Source: Zonotrichia leucophrys gambelii
Taxonomy: Eukaryota > Chordata > Aves > Passeriformes > Passerellidae
Length of the DNA stretch: 64,000 bases
NCBI RefSeq assembly: GCF_028769735.1
Contig: NC_088172.1
Coordinates: forward strand, 59,179,075-59,243,074
Reading direction: 5' to 3'
Below the pieces are notes generated by a model, which did not search any database, had not been told where the DNA came from, and was given only the letters and a program-made list of their open reading frames with translations. The translations under genes and the position numbers were made by a program. Numbering within the stretch: the stretch's first letter is position 1; each line of letters opens with the position of its first letter. Shown piece by piece: positions 1 to 11,580 of this stretch.

Positions 1-3000
1 CTCCTTGGAATTACTCCCCCTCCTCACTGTGTTGTACAAGTAATAAGTGTCTTGTGCCCCTTCAATGAATTTATGGACACAAAGTGCAGTGTGGGTCTGC
101 TTGTATAGAGCCGTTTCTCTCTTTTCTCTAGGATTGAATGAAGTTTTATGAAGTGAAACACGCTATTAACAATATAGGAAAAGTGAAATCTACAGATTGG
201 ATATGATTCTCCATTTCTTTCATAACTCTCATTAGAGAGTGCAAAGCAGGTTTTATTATATTTTTCCATGGCAATTTGAAACTCTGATTTGAGAGAGTCC
301 AGAGTGATTGATGGTACAGCTTGCTGGGCAGTGAAGAATAAGGCTTCTCTAGAGGAGCACAGACTCTGAATCAAGCTCATGCCTATGTTTACAGCCACAG
401 CTGAAATGAGTACTTATCATCTTGACTACATTGTCAGTCTTGTGAATGCTCCAGATTTCATCACTGGCTTGCTGATTTATTTAACATCCTAGCACCTGCA
501 GCCAGTGATGTAAAAATTTCAATTTGCTGCTGTTTTTTAAGTAATGGAGATGTAAATTCTGGGTTTTATTTTTCAATAAAAGAATGAAGATGCACCCTAA
601 TGACTTAGACAATTGAAGCTGAAGCACTCCAAAAGTCTTACTTTTAAAATTTCATTATATTTAAATGCAAGTGTAGTATTCAGGTCCCTGACATCTGTGG
701 TTTTTGAACACTAATCATTACAACAAAAATTGCAACACAACTGCTTTTCTGCTTGCTGGTCAACTGCCATTTGTTTTTCCACAAACTCTCTTTATGTACA
801 TATCTGGGCTTGCTGCATGGCACACAGGTCGGTCAGGGGTGCAGCTCTGACATGGGGAGGAGACCCCTGTTTTAGTCAGATGTGGTGCTTTGGAATATGG
901 GCAGAAAGCATTTAAAAGGAAAGATAGGGCAGCTGTTTGGCAAGTGAGGGAAGAGAGCTGATGAGAGCTGTTTCTGGGGATGGAAGCAAGAGGAGAAGCT
1001 CTGGTGATGGAGCAGGAATTACCCCAAGAGAAACTGATCTGAAAGAAGAGGTTGAAGCCAGTACATTGTTATCCAGTGGCTGCAGTAGGGAGAATTGACC
1101 TCAGGCTGACGTGATATGCAAGCAAACATCAGATGATCACATCTGGTCACCTGTGCCTAGATCATCAGAAAACACATCTAGAAACCTGTGCCTGAGGGCA
1201 TCAGGCAGGTTTCTTTGGTCAGATTCTGCATTAACTAGGCCCACTTACTCCTTTGCTGCTAATATATTTATGTGACTTACAACATAGGCTTTAGAAGTGC
1301 AAAGCCTAAGCTCAGTTCTGAATCCTTGTGGGACTGAAAGTCAGGCTTTGGTAGGGTCTGTTTTCTGCTGGTTCAAATGGAGGTGAGAGAAGGGGGAGAG
1401 TATTAACTTTCAGAGAATCATTTGAGGAGCAATTTTTATTCTGCTATGTTTTATGGCACTATTTAATAGGTAAATTGAGGAATGGGTATTAAGGTGAAGT
1501 GTGGAGGAGGTAGCTTTTGGATGGATGTGATCTTTTCTGAATGAGAAGCTAAGCAATTCTTCATCTTTTGTTTTCTTCCATCTGTCTATAGTTGACTTGT
1601 TTGGGTCACATGTACTTTGTTGTAATAATATTTTGTTAAGGGCAACTCTGCAAAGTTTTCTCTATAACAGGCAGGTAACATTTTTATTTAAAGATCTGCA
1701 TTTGCATTTCTTCCTTGGTTGCTTTTGCAAAGATACAATTAATGAAACTTAAATTATTGAAAGCTCTTGGGTTTCTTTTTCCAGGAAGTATTACTTTTAA
1801 AAACGTTCATTTCCCTTGCAAAGGGAGATGCAATAAGCATCATCTCTGAGGTGCATGCTTTTTTATCTTAAAAATTTGTGCTGGTCACAAAGTGAGCAGT
1901 AATATAGGTGTCACTCTGTGAGACTGGTCATCTCTGTTGACCCTCTTCTCATCTTGCTGCAGCTAACTTGGAGTGATACTTATATCAGCACTGAGCATCT
2001 CTGAAATACACAGTTACCACACACTACTGAGTTGTACCTTATGCTGCTTTTATATGTGCTTTAGGATGAGATCATCTGACTCCTTTTCATTAGTAATTTA
2101 CTAGGCGTTTCAACAAAGGAATCAAAGGACACCACGCTTGGAAAAAGGACAGACTGATGTTCTACTCCCAGTTTTGAGGCTAGCTTTTCACTTTTTTTAC
2201 TTCCACAGTTCTAAAATTATTTGGGAGAAGAGCAGCCAAAGGACACTGAGCCTAATACTTCTGTCTCTATGGCCTTTGTAAGTCTCTTACAAAAAAATCT
2301 GTATGCATCCCTTCTAGCAGCTGCTTATGAAAATAATTAAATCCATAGAGCAACCTCCTGTGAATGACAGTGCAGAGATTACCCCTAGGTATCTCAAAGG
2401 ATGCTGAACTCTTTTCTGAGAAAATTATAAAGGTTTAGAAAACATTTTGTAAAAAGTGCTGCAGAAAGCTGAGGAAAAAGTGAATGCTAACTATTTCAAT
2501 GCTGACAAGAAAAAACAACACATCAAGACTGGTTTTGCGGTGCAGGTGGAGAAGAGGGGATGCTCAGTTTAGGTAGAGAAGTCAGAAGTAACACAAAGAA
2601 AACGTCTTAGTAGTTTCTGGACAATCTCTAGACAGTGCCTGACATTGTGGGAAGCAGTTGGAGTCCTGATCTGCAGGCACTTCTGGAGTGGCTTGATGCG
2701 CACCTAAGCAGGATTGTGGCTGTGGTTTCCCTTGGGATATGTGCTCCTCACCAGTCATGCTCCAGCTCCCAGAGCCCTCCATTGGCTGAGTTAGTGCTAC
2801 CACCTTGCACTCAAGAAATGTGGTGCTGTGCTCCATGACTGGCAGGGGAACCGGGCAGGATATGAGAGGCCTCTGTGGAGCAGGAAGGGAAGGAAGTCAA
2901 CCTTTCCTTTCTCCTTATGAGTCAAAAGATATCCTTCCAGGAGGGCTGTGATGCTTGCTGTGTTTAGATTTCTTTTCCTTATATGATTTTTCATGTAAAT

Positions 3001-6000
3001 GACAGCTACTGTATTTTAAATGAAGCCTGACAACCTTCACAGTACTTCTGTGTCTACTGAGTGTGGTGCTAGCCCAAAATATTAAGACTACCGGAATAAT
3101 TCCACTGGGCATATGTCTCTTCCACCTTCTATTTTTTTAATCTAGTAGAATACTGATATCTAGGGGAATGATAGATTTGGTGTAGTGTGCAGAGTTCAGA
3201 CTTCTGTCAGAATAAAGCAATTTGTTGTTCCTAACTGCTTTCTACTGATAGAATTAAACAGAATTAACTCCATCTGGTTTCTGTTGGGCATATTAGTGTG
3301 CCACTCTCACTGGGATGTGCTACTCTGGTCATAAGGCTGGCAGTAAGACTGGGAGCTGACAGCTAAACTTCTAAAAGAATAAATAATGATTTCTGACCAT
3401 ACAGTATATAGTATGTGATCTAAATACCATCCATTTTAAAGCCACTGGATAAGTACTGTCTATCACTTCTAAAATCAGGAACATTTTATTTTCTATAGAT
3501 GTCTAACTGGCAGGTGCTGAAATATGACCCTTTTGGAATATACATGGATGGATCATGGATGCAGGATGGATCTTCTATTCTCTACAGTTTATGCATGTAC
3601 ATTCTGGGAGGGTCTGGGACAGTGATAGCCTGTTTGTCAGATCGACTGATGGGTGAGGTGTATGGGTCCTCATTCTATCCCACAGCAGAGAGCAGTTTTT
3701 GAAGCAGCTGCTGGCACATCTGCTTTCTGTTGGAGAGCAGCTGCTGGCCCCTTTGGCTGATACAGGTGATCCCTACTCCAAAGGACTATGCTACCAGAAA
3801 TAGTAATACTACTTAAACAGTTCTTAAAGAAGAACTGAACGGGAGAGGTAAAAGAAATTATATTTTAGAAGGACTTTGAAAAAAAAAATGTAGCAAGGAC
3901 AATGAGATAAAATTGTCTTAAGATGGATCTTGATAAGTTGATGGGATGAAGCCTACAACCACTACGAGCTGCATTTCCAGTCAAAGACTGTGATGTGAAG
4001 CTTTGCGTGTTTCAATTTGATGACCTCCACCGAGCAGGAGGAGGGAGAGAGCTGAAAGGAGATGCAATCACTGGTAATAGGTGTTCCATTGTCATGTGCT
4101 TGTGTTAAGAGTTTTAGGGCTTTGGCAGGTCACCTGCAGGAGCTAGCTGGAATTTTTATTTCTCCCTTTCCCTGCAGCCTCTCTGCATACAATGGCTTGC
4201 TTATTTATTTCTCTGAGGCTTTGATGTTCCAATTTGGACTTGATCTACTGGGCAGGGTGTTGTTAGTGATGTTGAGAAACCTCATGTGTTTTGTTCATGC
4301 ATGCAGAGTTAATTGCCAGGTCTCTGAGCAGGAAGCCATTTCCCTCAGGTCATTTATCAGGAGCTCATGAAGTTTGGTGTCCATTTACTCTGTGGAGCAT
4401 AATCCCCTTTCTGAGGCAACCTTGAATATAGTTTAAAATTGATTGATTTAAAAGTGCTCAAGGTTGTTGATTTCCTGGATTAAATGCCTTTGATGCAGAT
4501 GACAACAGTTGTGATAGTGCATGTTGGCTTTTCTAGTTTATTTTGATGCATATTTCAGTTTTTCCCTATTAAATGCTTTGTTGACACATTTATGTGCAAT
4601 TGGGGTGAGATGGCACACACCTCTTTGGAACAGAAAGTTTGTCATCTATTGCCTTAATGACTCAGAGGTTTGTGTTTGAGGTTTGTGCCTTTCACAGAGA
4701 ACGAATTTGTCCTAGTGAGGGCCATCTCCCTAAACCCTCAGTAAAGAAAGGAGAAAGATGAGCTTCTCTAGGGCCACCTTAACCTGGAGCTAGGAGTATT
4801 CCTCTGGAAGAAAGTCCATCTCTCTGGAATACAGAGCAGTGCTCTCCAAGTTGGTTAATCCTGCCTGGCTTGTACATGTGGGGAACTCATATTAACTTGA
4901 CACCCACGTGTAGCTGATGGAGTGATAGGAAGACAGGCTCATCTGCACAGTGCATCTGCCATAACTCAGCAGGACTAGACTGACCACATATGTGTCAATT
5001 GTTTCCATCTCCTCTTCAGAGATTTGCAGAACAGCCACAGGGAGCTTCATAGTCACTTTGTGACTGCAACACACTGGGGAATCACATCAGGATTGCTGCC
5101 CAGTGCTACCCTGAAGGTGCAGAGTGACCATTTTTTCAAGATTTCTGAAACACACCTGGTCAGAGCTCTTGTGAAATGTCACAAACATCTCAGAAAATGG
5201 ATAAGATTTATTTTTTCCAATAGCTGTAGAGAGGTCCAGCACAAGATGGTTTTAGAGAGTAGTCTTTTGTAGATGCTGGAGTTCTCATCTCGGCAACCAC
5301 AGAAAAAATCTGCAAACAAAAACTGTATTCTAACATGCCAAATTTCCAATAATTTGTTACTCTGTAGTAGCAGTTGTAACACAAAATACTGCACTCATAG
5401 CTGGGCTTCAAAACCCTTTTAAGATCTGATTTCCTGCTTTTTCTAAAGCTTCTATACTCTTGTTGCAGCTGATTTTTGTAAAATACTCCTGGGATTTAGT
5501 TCTGCAGGACATTGGCTTCATTAAAATAGAGGAACCCTGTCCTATCTAGAAGGAGGGGGTGATTCTACTCGAGAGAAGAGCCGGGAATAATTTTAGCGTG
5601 TTATAGTCATTTAATGTCTTGTGAAAATGGCATGTTGTGAATGTCTGAAAATGCATAAATACTATAATTGCAAGACCATAGAAGGTGGTAGCTATTGCAA
5701 GTTGCCTTGGATTTGTTTTGATTCTCTCATGTCCATTTAAAGCAACTGTGCCTGGAGTCATGTGATTTTGCAAGATCTTTCTTTCCTTATCTCACTTTCT
5801 TGAAATCAAAGGCTCTGTGTCTCAAATTAAAGGCTGAGGGGAAGACTGCCACAGCCATGCATCATGCTTTTCTGATGAAAGCTGCTGCCTCCACAGAAGG
5901 GATGACATAATGGCTCGGGAAGCAGCTCTGGGACCACCACAATTCACAATCTAGTTTCTGTTACCTGTACTGCAAGGCTGAAAAGTGTGGCTGTTCAGGG

Positions 6001-7640
6001 CCTGCCTCTGTAAGTGATGTAGTCATTGTTGCACAGAAGCAATGACCTCAGTTGGCAGGGAGGAGCCAGGCAAGTGGGAGTACTGCCCCTGGCACCTATT
6101 TGATCTTCATCTGTTGCTGCCCAAGACACAACAGTGAGGGGAGTTAGGGTGTGTGCTGCAGAGTTGTTGGTTTTTTTTTCTTAATATGCCTCTGTCTATA
6201 AAAAAGACAAAGTGCTGAAGATAGTGTGCATGACGAACCCAGAATACTTAAATCCTGAGATCAAGTGAGCTTCGTTCAGATATTTTAAAGTAGATTGACA
6301 TTATTACTGCAAGTGGTTCAACATGAATTTCAGAGGGTCAGTCAGTAAATTACTCCTGAGTAATTAAACCAGTTTTGAGTTATGCAAGCCATCTCAGAGC
6401 ACTAAGAGACTTCACTGACACGCCTTTAGTCTCGTACTTCATAGGCTTATAGTTGTGTACAATTTAAAGGCCAATTAGAAGAGATTTTATACCTGGTTTG
6501 GGTCTTTCATTATTTCTCATTACTAGTCAATAAGATGGATTACACAGGGTGTATCCTACATGTGCATCCTAAAGGAGGGTCAGTCATCAGTGGTTTCTTT
6601 ACCACTTTCTCTCAGCATAATTTTATTTTAGTTTTTCTGCCTCTGCTCCCCGCCTCCTTTTCTCTGTTCAATTTGTGCTGTCAACTACTCCAGCAAAAGC
6701 TGCAGTAACAAAGTGCTTAGAAAAGTCTTATCCCCTTCTTTGTGTGGCAGTTGATGAGAAAGGAAGTGTTTTGGCCAGCTTTCCTCTCCAGTGCTAGTCT
6801 ACAAACTAAATCTTAGCTTTGACGACAGAAAAAGAGCATTGTTGAGAACACTGAGAGAAGATGAGTGCAATAACCACACTTTCCTTTATTCATTCTCCAG
6901 ATACTATTTTTAGCCCTGACAGCAAATGGTATCATTTGTTGCTCCAGCCCTCCCAGGCCACCAGTGCTGTGCCCTCATTGGGAGCCTTGTCAGCTGTAGG
7001 GCTGGTGAGTGGGCTGAGGGGAGCTTGGTGCCAGGGGACCCCTGGGCTGAGTAGACAGCCTGGAGGGGAGCACAGGTTCTAGGGCAGGCTCTGAGTTGTG
7101 TTTGGGTGGTGCAGGGCATGTAACATACAGCCTGGCAGTAAGCAGGGCAGGAGGGACATTGGAGGATTCACTGGCTGCTCAGCTTTGTGAGCCCTCAAAA
7201 TCCTTGGCCAGCATGTGACAGTTGTGTATCCATTAAATACATTGCTTTCCCTGCCACCCCGGGCAGACAGGTGCTTCCAATAAATGGCAGCTTGAAACAG
7301 GAGCTTTTCAAGAAGCATCTAAACATTTCAAAGCTTAGGGATGAGCACGAAAAGATTTCCTTGCTGCTGGTCACAGCAGAAGCTGGGAGTGAGGTGTGAG
7401 GTGGTGGATAGGCCTTCAGGTCATTCTGCTGACCTGTGCCACTCCTTCCCTTCACAGGCAGTGGGATTTGGCCACTGTTATTTCATGTGCCTTCCACAAG
7501 AAGTGCGTGTGTGTGAGCACTTAGTAGTTTCCCAAGTAGAATGCAGGAGCATCACTGCTGCTGTCTGTAGTTAGTAATTATTTGACTATAATGGGGAATT
7601 GGGAGTGGTACCAGGGAGCATGGGGCACAGACGTAGGGGC
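1..7640. other. Intergenic DNA upstream of SASH1; no gene recognised
   Basis: This AT-rich stretch shows no ORF that resembles a known protein, no exon with credible splice sites and no RNA gene that I can recognise. The open frames are all short (about 60-125 codons) and scattered over both strands, as expected by chance. I also found no clear CR1, LTR or SINE copy here, so the block is either unique sequence or repeats too old to read by eye. From knowledge of the human locus, SAMD5 lies upstream of SASH1 at a large distance, so an empty flank is expected. Distal enhancers could be present but cannot be called from sequence alone. Confidence 0.6.
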
Positions 7641-7873
7641 GGCAGCATTCTCACAGTCCCGCCCCAAGGGCGATAGGTGGCAGACCACCGCTCCTCAGGA
7701 CAATGATGCGGTCCCGGTGCCCAAACTCTGAACCTGAACTAACAGGGTGCCCCTTGCCCTGCCGCCGTGAGACGCGTGCGGCTGACACCTCTTCCCAGAG
7801 AGTCTTTCCCCGGTGTTAAGAAAGCGCTGCTGACTTGGCCGTCAGGCGAGGCACCGGCACGGGGGTAACGAGG

Positions 7874-8203
7874 ATGGCAACAACAGGAGCTACGCCGGCG
7901 ACCACGCGTGTCCCGACACCGCTCTGGACTTTCGGGGTGCGTGCAGCCGCCGGGGCGGCGCTGGGCCCTTTGTTGCCGCCCTGGGGCGGCCACATGCGCC
8001 GGGCGAGCCCCCGGGCGGGCGGCGCAGGAGGGGTTTGGGCTGCAGCGGCACCGCCGGCCGCTCCGTCGCTGGGTCGAAAGTTGAGGGGCGGCGGCGGCGG
8101 GGCCGTCCCGCGGTGTCCCGGGGCGGGCCGGAGCGGAGCGGGGCGGGGGAGGATGGCGGGGCGGGGCGGGCCGGCCGCGGCGGCGGCGGGGAGCCGGCGT
8201 TGA
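7874..8203 (+). other. Candidate upstream ORF(s) in the SASH1 5' leader
   Basis: One frame is open from ATG 7874 to TGA 8201-8203 (109 codons plus stop). It contains a second, internal start at ATG 8153 that would give only 16 residues. Both ATGs have strong Kozak context, with A at -3 and G at +4; a third in-frame ATG at 7994 has a weak context with C at -3. The frame is out of register with SASH1, and its stop codon ends 20 bases before the SASH1 ATG. The peptide is Ala/Gly/Pro/Arg-rich, as any GC-rich frame would be, so a functional protein is not implied. If transcripts start upstream of 8153 or 7874, these ATGs would be expected to lower SASH1 translation or force reinitiation. Confidence 0.35.
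8140..8170 (+). promoter_or_regulatory. G-quadruplex-capable G-rich block with Sp1 site
   Basis: Five runs of three or more G lie at 8140-8143, 8145-8149, 8158-8161, 8163-8166 and 8168-8170. Most are separated by single C bases, with one 8-base loop at 8150-8157 that contains the upstream ATG at 8153. This satisfies the simple four-run rule for an intramolecular quadruplex in DNA or in the 5' UTR RNA. The same bases hold a consensus Sp1 GC box. Which property matters cannot be told from sequence. Confidence 0.5.
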
Positions 8204-8223
8204 TCCGACGGCCGGGCCGGGGC

Positions 8224-8319
8224 ATGGAGGGGGAGCGGGCGGACAGCCCCGCCGCCCCGGCGGACAGCGGCACGTCGGAGGTGTTCGCCCAGCTGTGGGA
8301 GGACGTGATGGGCATCCTG
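8224..8319 (+). CDS. SASH1: SASH1 coding exon 1 (N-terminal 32 codons)
   Basis: SASH1 is a large cytoplasmic scaffold protein of the SLY family, with an SLY region, an SH3 domain and two SAM domains. It is linked to TLR4/TRAF6 signalling, cell adhesion and migration, tumour suppression and melanocyte pigmentation. This exon encodes a short Glu/Asp/Pro/Ala-rich start followed by GTSEVFAQLWEDVMGIL, which closely matches the human SASH1 segment ending in LW-DVMGIL as I recall it. ATG 8224 is the first in-frame ATG; the frame is open upstream to about 8035 without another. It has good Kozak context, with G at -3 and +4. The exon ends exactly before a consensus donor (gtgagt at 8320), in phase 0. 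The leading segment is shorter and less repetitive than the Glu-Pro repeat I recall in human SASH1. No functional domain is encoded here. Confidence 0.92.
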
Positions 8320-10599
8320 GTGAGTGTGGTGAGGACGGGGTCTGCGACCGGGGCGGCCGTGGGGGCAGCCTACAGCGGGACGAGGGCATGGGGTGGGGGG
8401 ATGGAGATGCTGCGGGGCGTTCGCCGGGGCTTCCCGGCACCTGCTGCGGAGTTTGCCCGAGTTGGAGCGTGCCCGTGTGCGGGCGCGTACGTCCCAGAAA
8501 AAGTAACTTCATGGCCAAAGCCACGGGTTGTGTCGGTGAGCGCCTACACCGCCGTTCCGGAGGAGCTCTCTGGGCTGTCGCGGTGGAAGGGGCGGAAGGG
8601 CCGCGCAAGGAGCGGGTCCGCGCAGGGGCTGCCCGCTGGCGGGGACGCTCCGCGGCGGGAGCGCTGCTTCAGCCGGATCAATGGGCGCATTGTCCCCCGC
8701 TGGCCCGGCGTGCCGCCGATGCGGGGCAGTTGGGGCTAAGGCGGTGTCGCTGCAGCCTTTGCATCCTCCGCCCGCGTTTCGGGGTGAAGCCCCCACAGAG
8801 GGGGCGCTGCCCCGGGGTCCCGGGCACGGCCGGCCGGCCCGCAGCGCTCCCGGCACTCCCCGGCGCCGGCTTTGGAGCCCTTACTGCCGGGAGCTTTTTG
8901 GAGACGAGTTGCTCGGTTACGGCCCGTGGAGTTTCTGCGCCGGTGATCTTCTGAGGAGCGACTAATCCTCGTAATTCACTAGTTACAGACAAAAGAGATG
9001 GCCCCAGTAACGAGGGCGCAAGGAATTACGTTTAATGGGCACGTAGCGTACCGACAGGACGAACTGGATGGCAAACAGTAAAAATACAGGAAGAGTCAAT
9101 CCTTTATTTCTACTTGCAGCGAGAGAATAATATTTACTTTAGTTGCAAGATGATAATTACCGCAGAGGACTGCCACTCAGCAAAAAAACAAATACTAACG
9201 TTATATACGTACTGGAGCTGGCAGCCTTCCAGCGATACAGGAATGTGGTAATCAACAGTGGAGTGCCTGTTTATTCATTTTAAAAGCAAATGAATAGGCT
9301 TGATGCGTGCTAGTTTTTGTTGTTAACATTTAACCAGCAGACATTCAAGAATATTATGAGAAATACTTTTTGGAAAACTACCATGGAACATAATGAATGG
9401 TAAACCCATAGGATGCAATTCAGAAGAAATGTTATAGAATTGAACAGATAATTTAATTACCATTTTATGCTGAATGTTTTTTATGACATGGACTTTATTG
9501 TTAATATTCAAAGTCAGGTTCAAAAACCTGTCTTATTCCTTTTCTTCATAGAAATTCTCCATTGATTTGATGTTCAGTTTAATAGCACCCAACTGCGTAC
9601 ACTTTTTCACTGTTAATGATTTTAATCTTAGAATGCAAGCGGAGTCAGTTCTGCCAGTTTGTAAGGAGCACACAGTTGCTACTTTATGAACAGTCTCTTT
9701 CTGTCTTTTTCTGGCAGGTTTCAGTACTGCATTTAGTAAGAGCAAAGTGCTATTGGATGCCTGGGAAGGAGTTTTTGAGGAGGCCAGACTAGCAGCCTAG
9801 CATGCTGAAGCTCAGTGCAGAAAAAGATCTGATTGTCACACAACTAATAATTTTGAGTAGGTTTCTTTTAGCAGTACGAGCTAGTTTCCTTCCTGGGAAA
9901 CCCGGACTATTTAATTATTATTTGTCTTCTAATGAAACTTTGCTAAAATAATTTGTCTTACAGTTGGCCAGCTTTACAGAAAGGAATCATCTTGTGATTA
10001 TGAAGTTGCTGGTTTATATCAGTTACAAACATCACCCAGCCTTATTAGCATTTATTACTTCAGTGTTTTGTGTTGCAACACAATTACAAATACGAAAAGA
10101 TACCTTGTGTTGGGTCTCCTGTAAGAGGGAAGACCGAAGTTCTCACTACATGCTGTCACTTTTCTTCAAATGTAGTCTTTTAAAGAGTTTCTAGTCTTTC
10201 GGGCTGCAAAATAAGGTCCTAAAATGAACTGAGAATCAAAAGTTTGATAAATTTATTTAGTGATTTGTCCTTATTTGAAGGCAAGGAAGAGGTAGCTCCA
10301 GTGCCATTTCCACTGCTCATCTTTGTGGCGCCTCTTTTAAACCTGTGCTGCAAAAGGCAAGCAGTGAACTGGAGTTGTGGCTTCCAAATGGGAGTCAGTA
10401 GCTGCTTGGTTGTAGTCCATGATGCCCCATCAGTGGCCTGTGTAGCTGGCTTACTTCTTTTGCATTGTCAATTATGTGAGAGCATGGGTCTTAATTTCCT
10501 GGGATCTGTAGCAGTTCATGACTCAAACTGTCTGGGGAGCACAGATGTAGACACCAGAGTGATTCACTGGGGATGGCTCTGTAAATGAAAAAGTTGGTG

Positions 10600-11234
10600 C
10601 AGTGATATGCTGGCCAGGTTGGCCCTGCAACAGCCTGGAATCTACTAAAGGAATGCACTATCAGGGGGAGAGAGCCGGGAGAGAAGAGCCAAAATCGCTC
10701 TTGTAAGACTTGCACCTGCACTGCTCCATCCAAGTCTGGGGTCCCCAATACAGGAAAGGACATGGAACTGTTAGAGCAAGTCCAGAGGAAGGCTGCCGAG
10801 GTGATCAGAGGGATGGGACATCTCTCCTGTGAAGAAAATGCCAAGAGATTGGAATTGTTCTGCCTGGAGAAGAGAAGGGTTCAGGGTGACCTAGTTGCAG
10901 ATTTCCTGTACCTGCAGGGAGCTTACAACAAACACAGGACTTCTTACGAGCGCATATAGTGACAGGACATGGGGGAGAAGCTTTAAACTAGTAGAGGATA
11001 GATTTAGATTTGATGTTAGGAAGAAACTCTTTACTGCGAGAGTGTGTAGGCACTGGCACAAATTGCCTGAAGTTATGGGTGCCCCATTCCCGTGAGTGTT
11101 TAAGGACAGCTTGGATGGGGAGCTCTGAGCAAACTGGTCTAGTGAAAGGTGTCCCTGCCCATAGCAGGGGTGTTGGAGCTAGATGATCCATAAGGTCACT
11201 TCCAACAGACACCATTGTATGATTCTGTGATCTT
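10600..11234 (+). repeat. CR1 LINE fragment, + strand, with 3' end
   Basis: The segment follows the avian CR1 3' region: a stretch around 10730-10870 reads like the C-terminal end of CR1 ORF2 (including a 'tggggtccccaa' block and 'ggaaggctgcc'), then a phrase resembling 'agatgatc...aaggtc.cttccaac', and finally a terminal repeat of ATTCTATG-type octamers at about 11212-11230. The reading frame is broken: two overlapping short ORFs at 10762-10959 and 10895-11095 carry successive parts of the same protein, which indicates a frameshift. It is a 5'-truncated, dead copy, as nearly all CR1 insertions are. The left boundary before about 10700 is uncertain. Confidence 0.85.
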
Positions 11235-11315
11235 GGAAGGAGAAAACTAGAATGAAATTAAGAAAGAAGGTGATCATCAAATGTTTGCTGATGGAATTAA
11301 AGAGAAAAACACATT

Positions 11316-11580
11316 CTTAAAGCCATGATTGTAGGATGATGCAGGGTGGAAAGAACCTCACGTAGAATCTAGCCTATCCTCGTGCTGAAACATGGAGAGA
11401 TCTGAGATCAGGTGAGGTTGCCTGGGGCTTGACTCAGTTGTATCTTGAAAACCTCCGGGGACAGAAACTGCGCAATCTCTCTGTGCAGCCTGTTCCAGTA
11501 ATTTGCTGTCCTTATGGTAAAAAAGATGTTTTTCATAGAAGTGATAAAATGTTTTATTCTTCCCTCCCCATACTGAGAAG
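11316..11580 (-). repeat. Old CR1 LINE fragment, - strand
   Basis: Read on the - strand this segment ends in a degraded CR1 tail at 11316-11360. Before the tail it carries the typical CR1 3' blocks that appear on the + strand as 'cctccggggacagaaactg', 'cagcctgttccagtaattt' and 'tccttatggtaaaaaagat'. Divergence is greater than in the neighbouring + strand copy, so it is probably an older subfamily. The two copies sit tail to tail, about 80 bp apart. Confidence 0.75.

Larger units (their letters stand above)
7640..8960. promoter_or_regulatory. CpG island and TATA-less promoter of SASH1
   Basis: Base composition switches abruptly from AT-rich DNA to very GC- and CpG-rich DNA at about 7640 and returns at about 8960. 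The island covers the SASH1 start codon and the beginning of intron 1. The densest part (about 7940-8250) carries stacked GC boxes, including a perfect Sp1-type GGGGCGGGGC at 8158-8167 and further GGGCGG cores around 8120-8170. I see no TATA box at a plausible distance from the start codon, which fits a dispersed-initiation CpG-island promoter. The transcription start cannot be fixed from sequence; it must lie upstream of 8224. Islands of this kind often also fire antisense, but no antisense gene is recognisable here. Confidence 0.85.

Noticed and set aside
7739..8608. 289-codon ORF on the - strand across the CpG island
   Set aside because: It is Pro/Arg/Ala/Ser-rich and has companions open in other frames, the usual effect of few stop codons in GC-rich DNA. 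It runs antisense across the SASH1 exon 1 coding region and has no domain features.
8295..8954. 219- and 234-codon + strand ORFs running from exon 1 through the donor site
   Set aside because: They read through the consensus donor at 8320 into intron 1. The conserved protein continues instead at 30744, so the downstream parts are intronic read-through.
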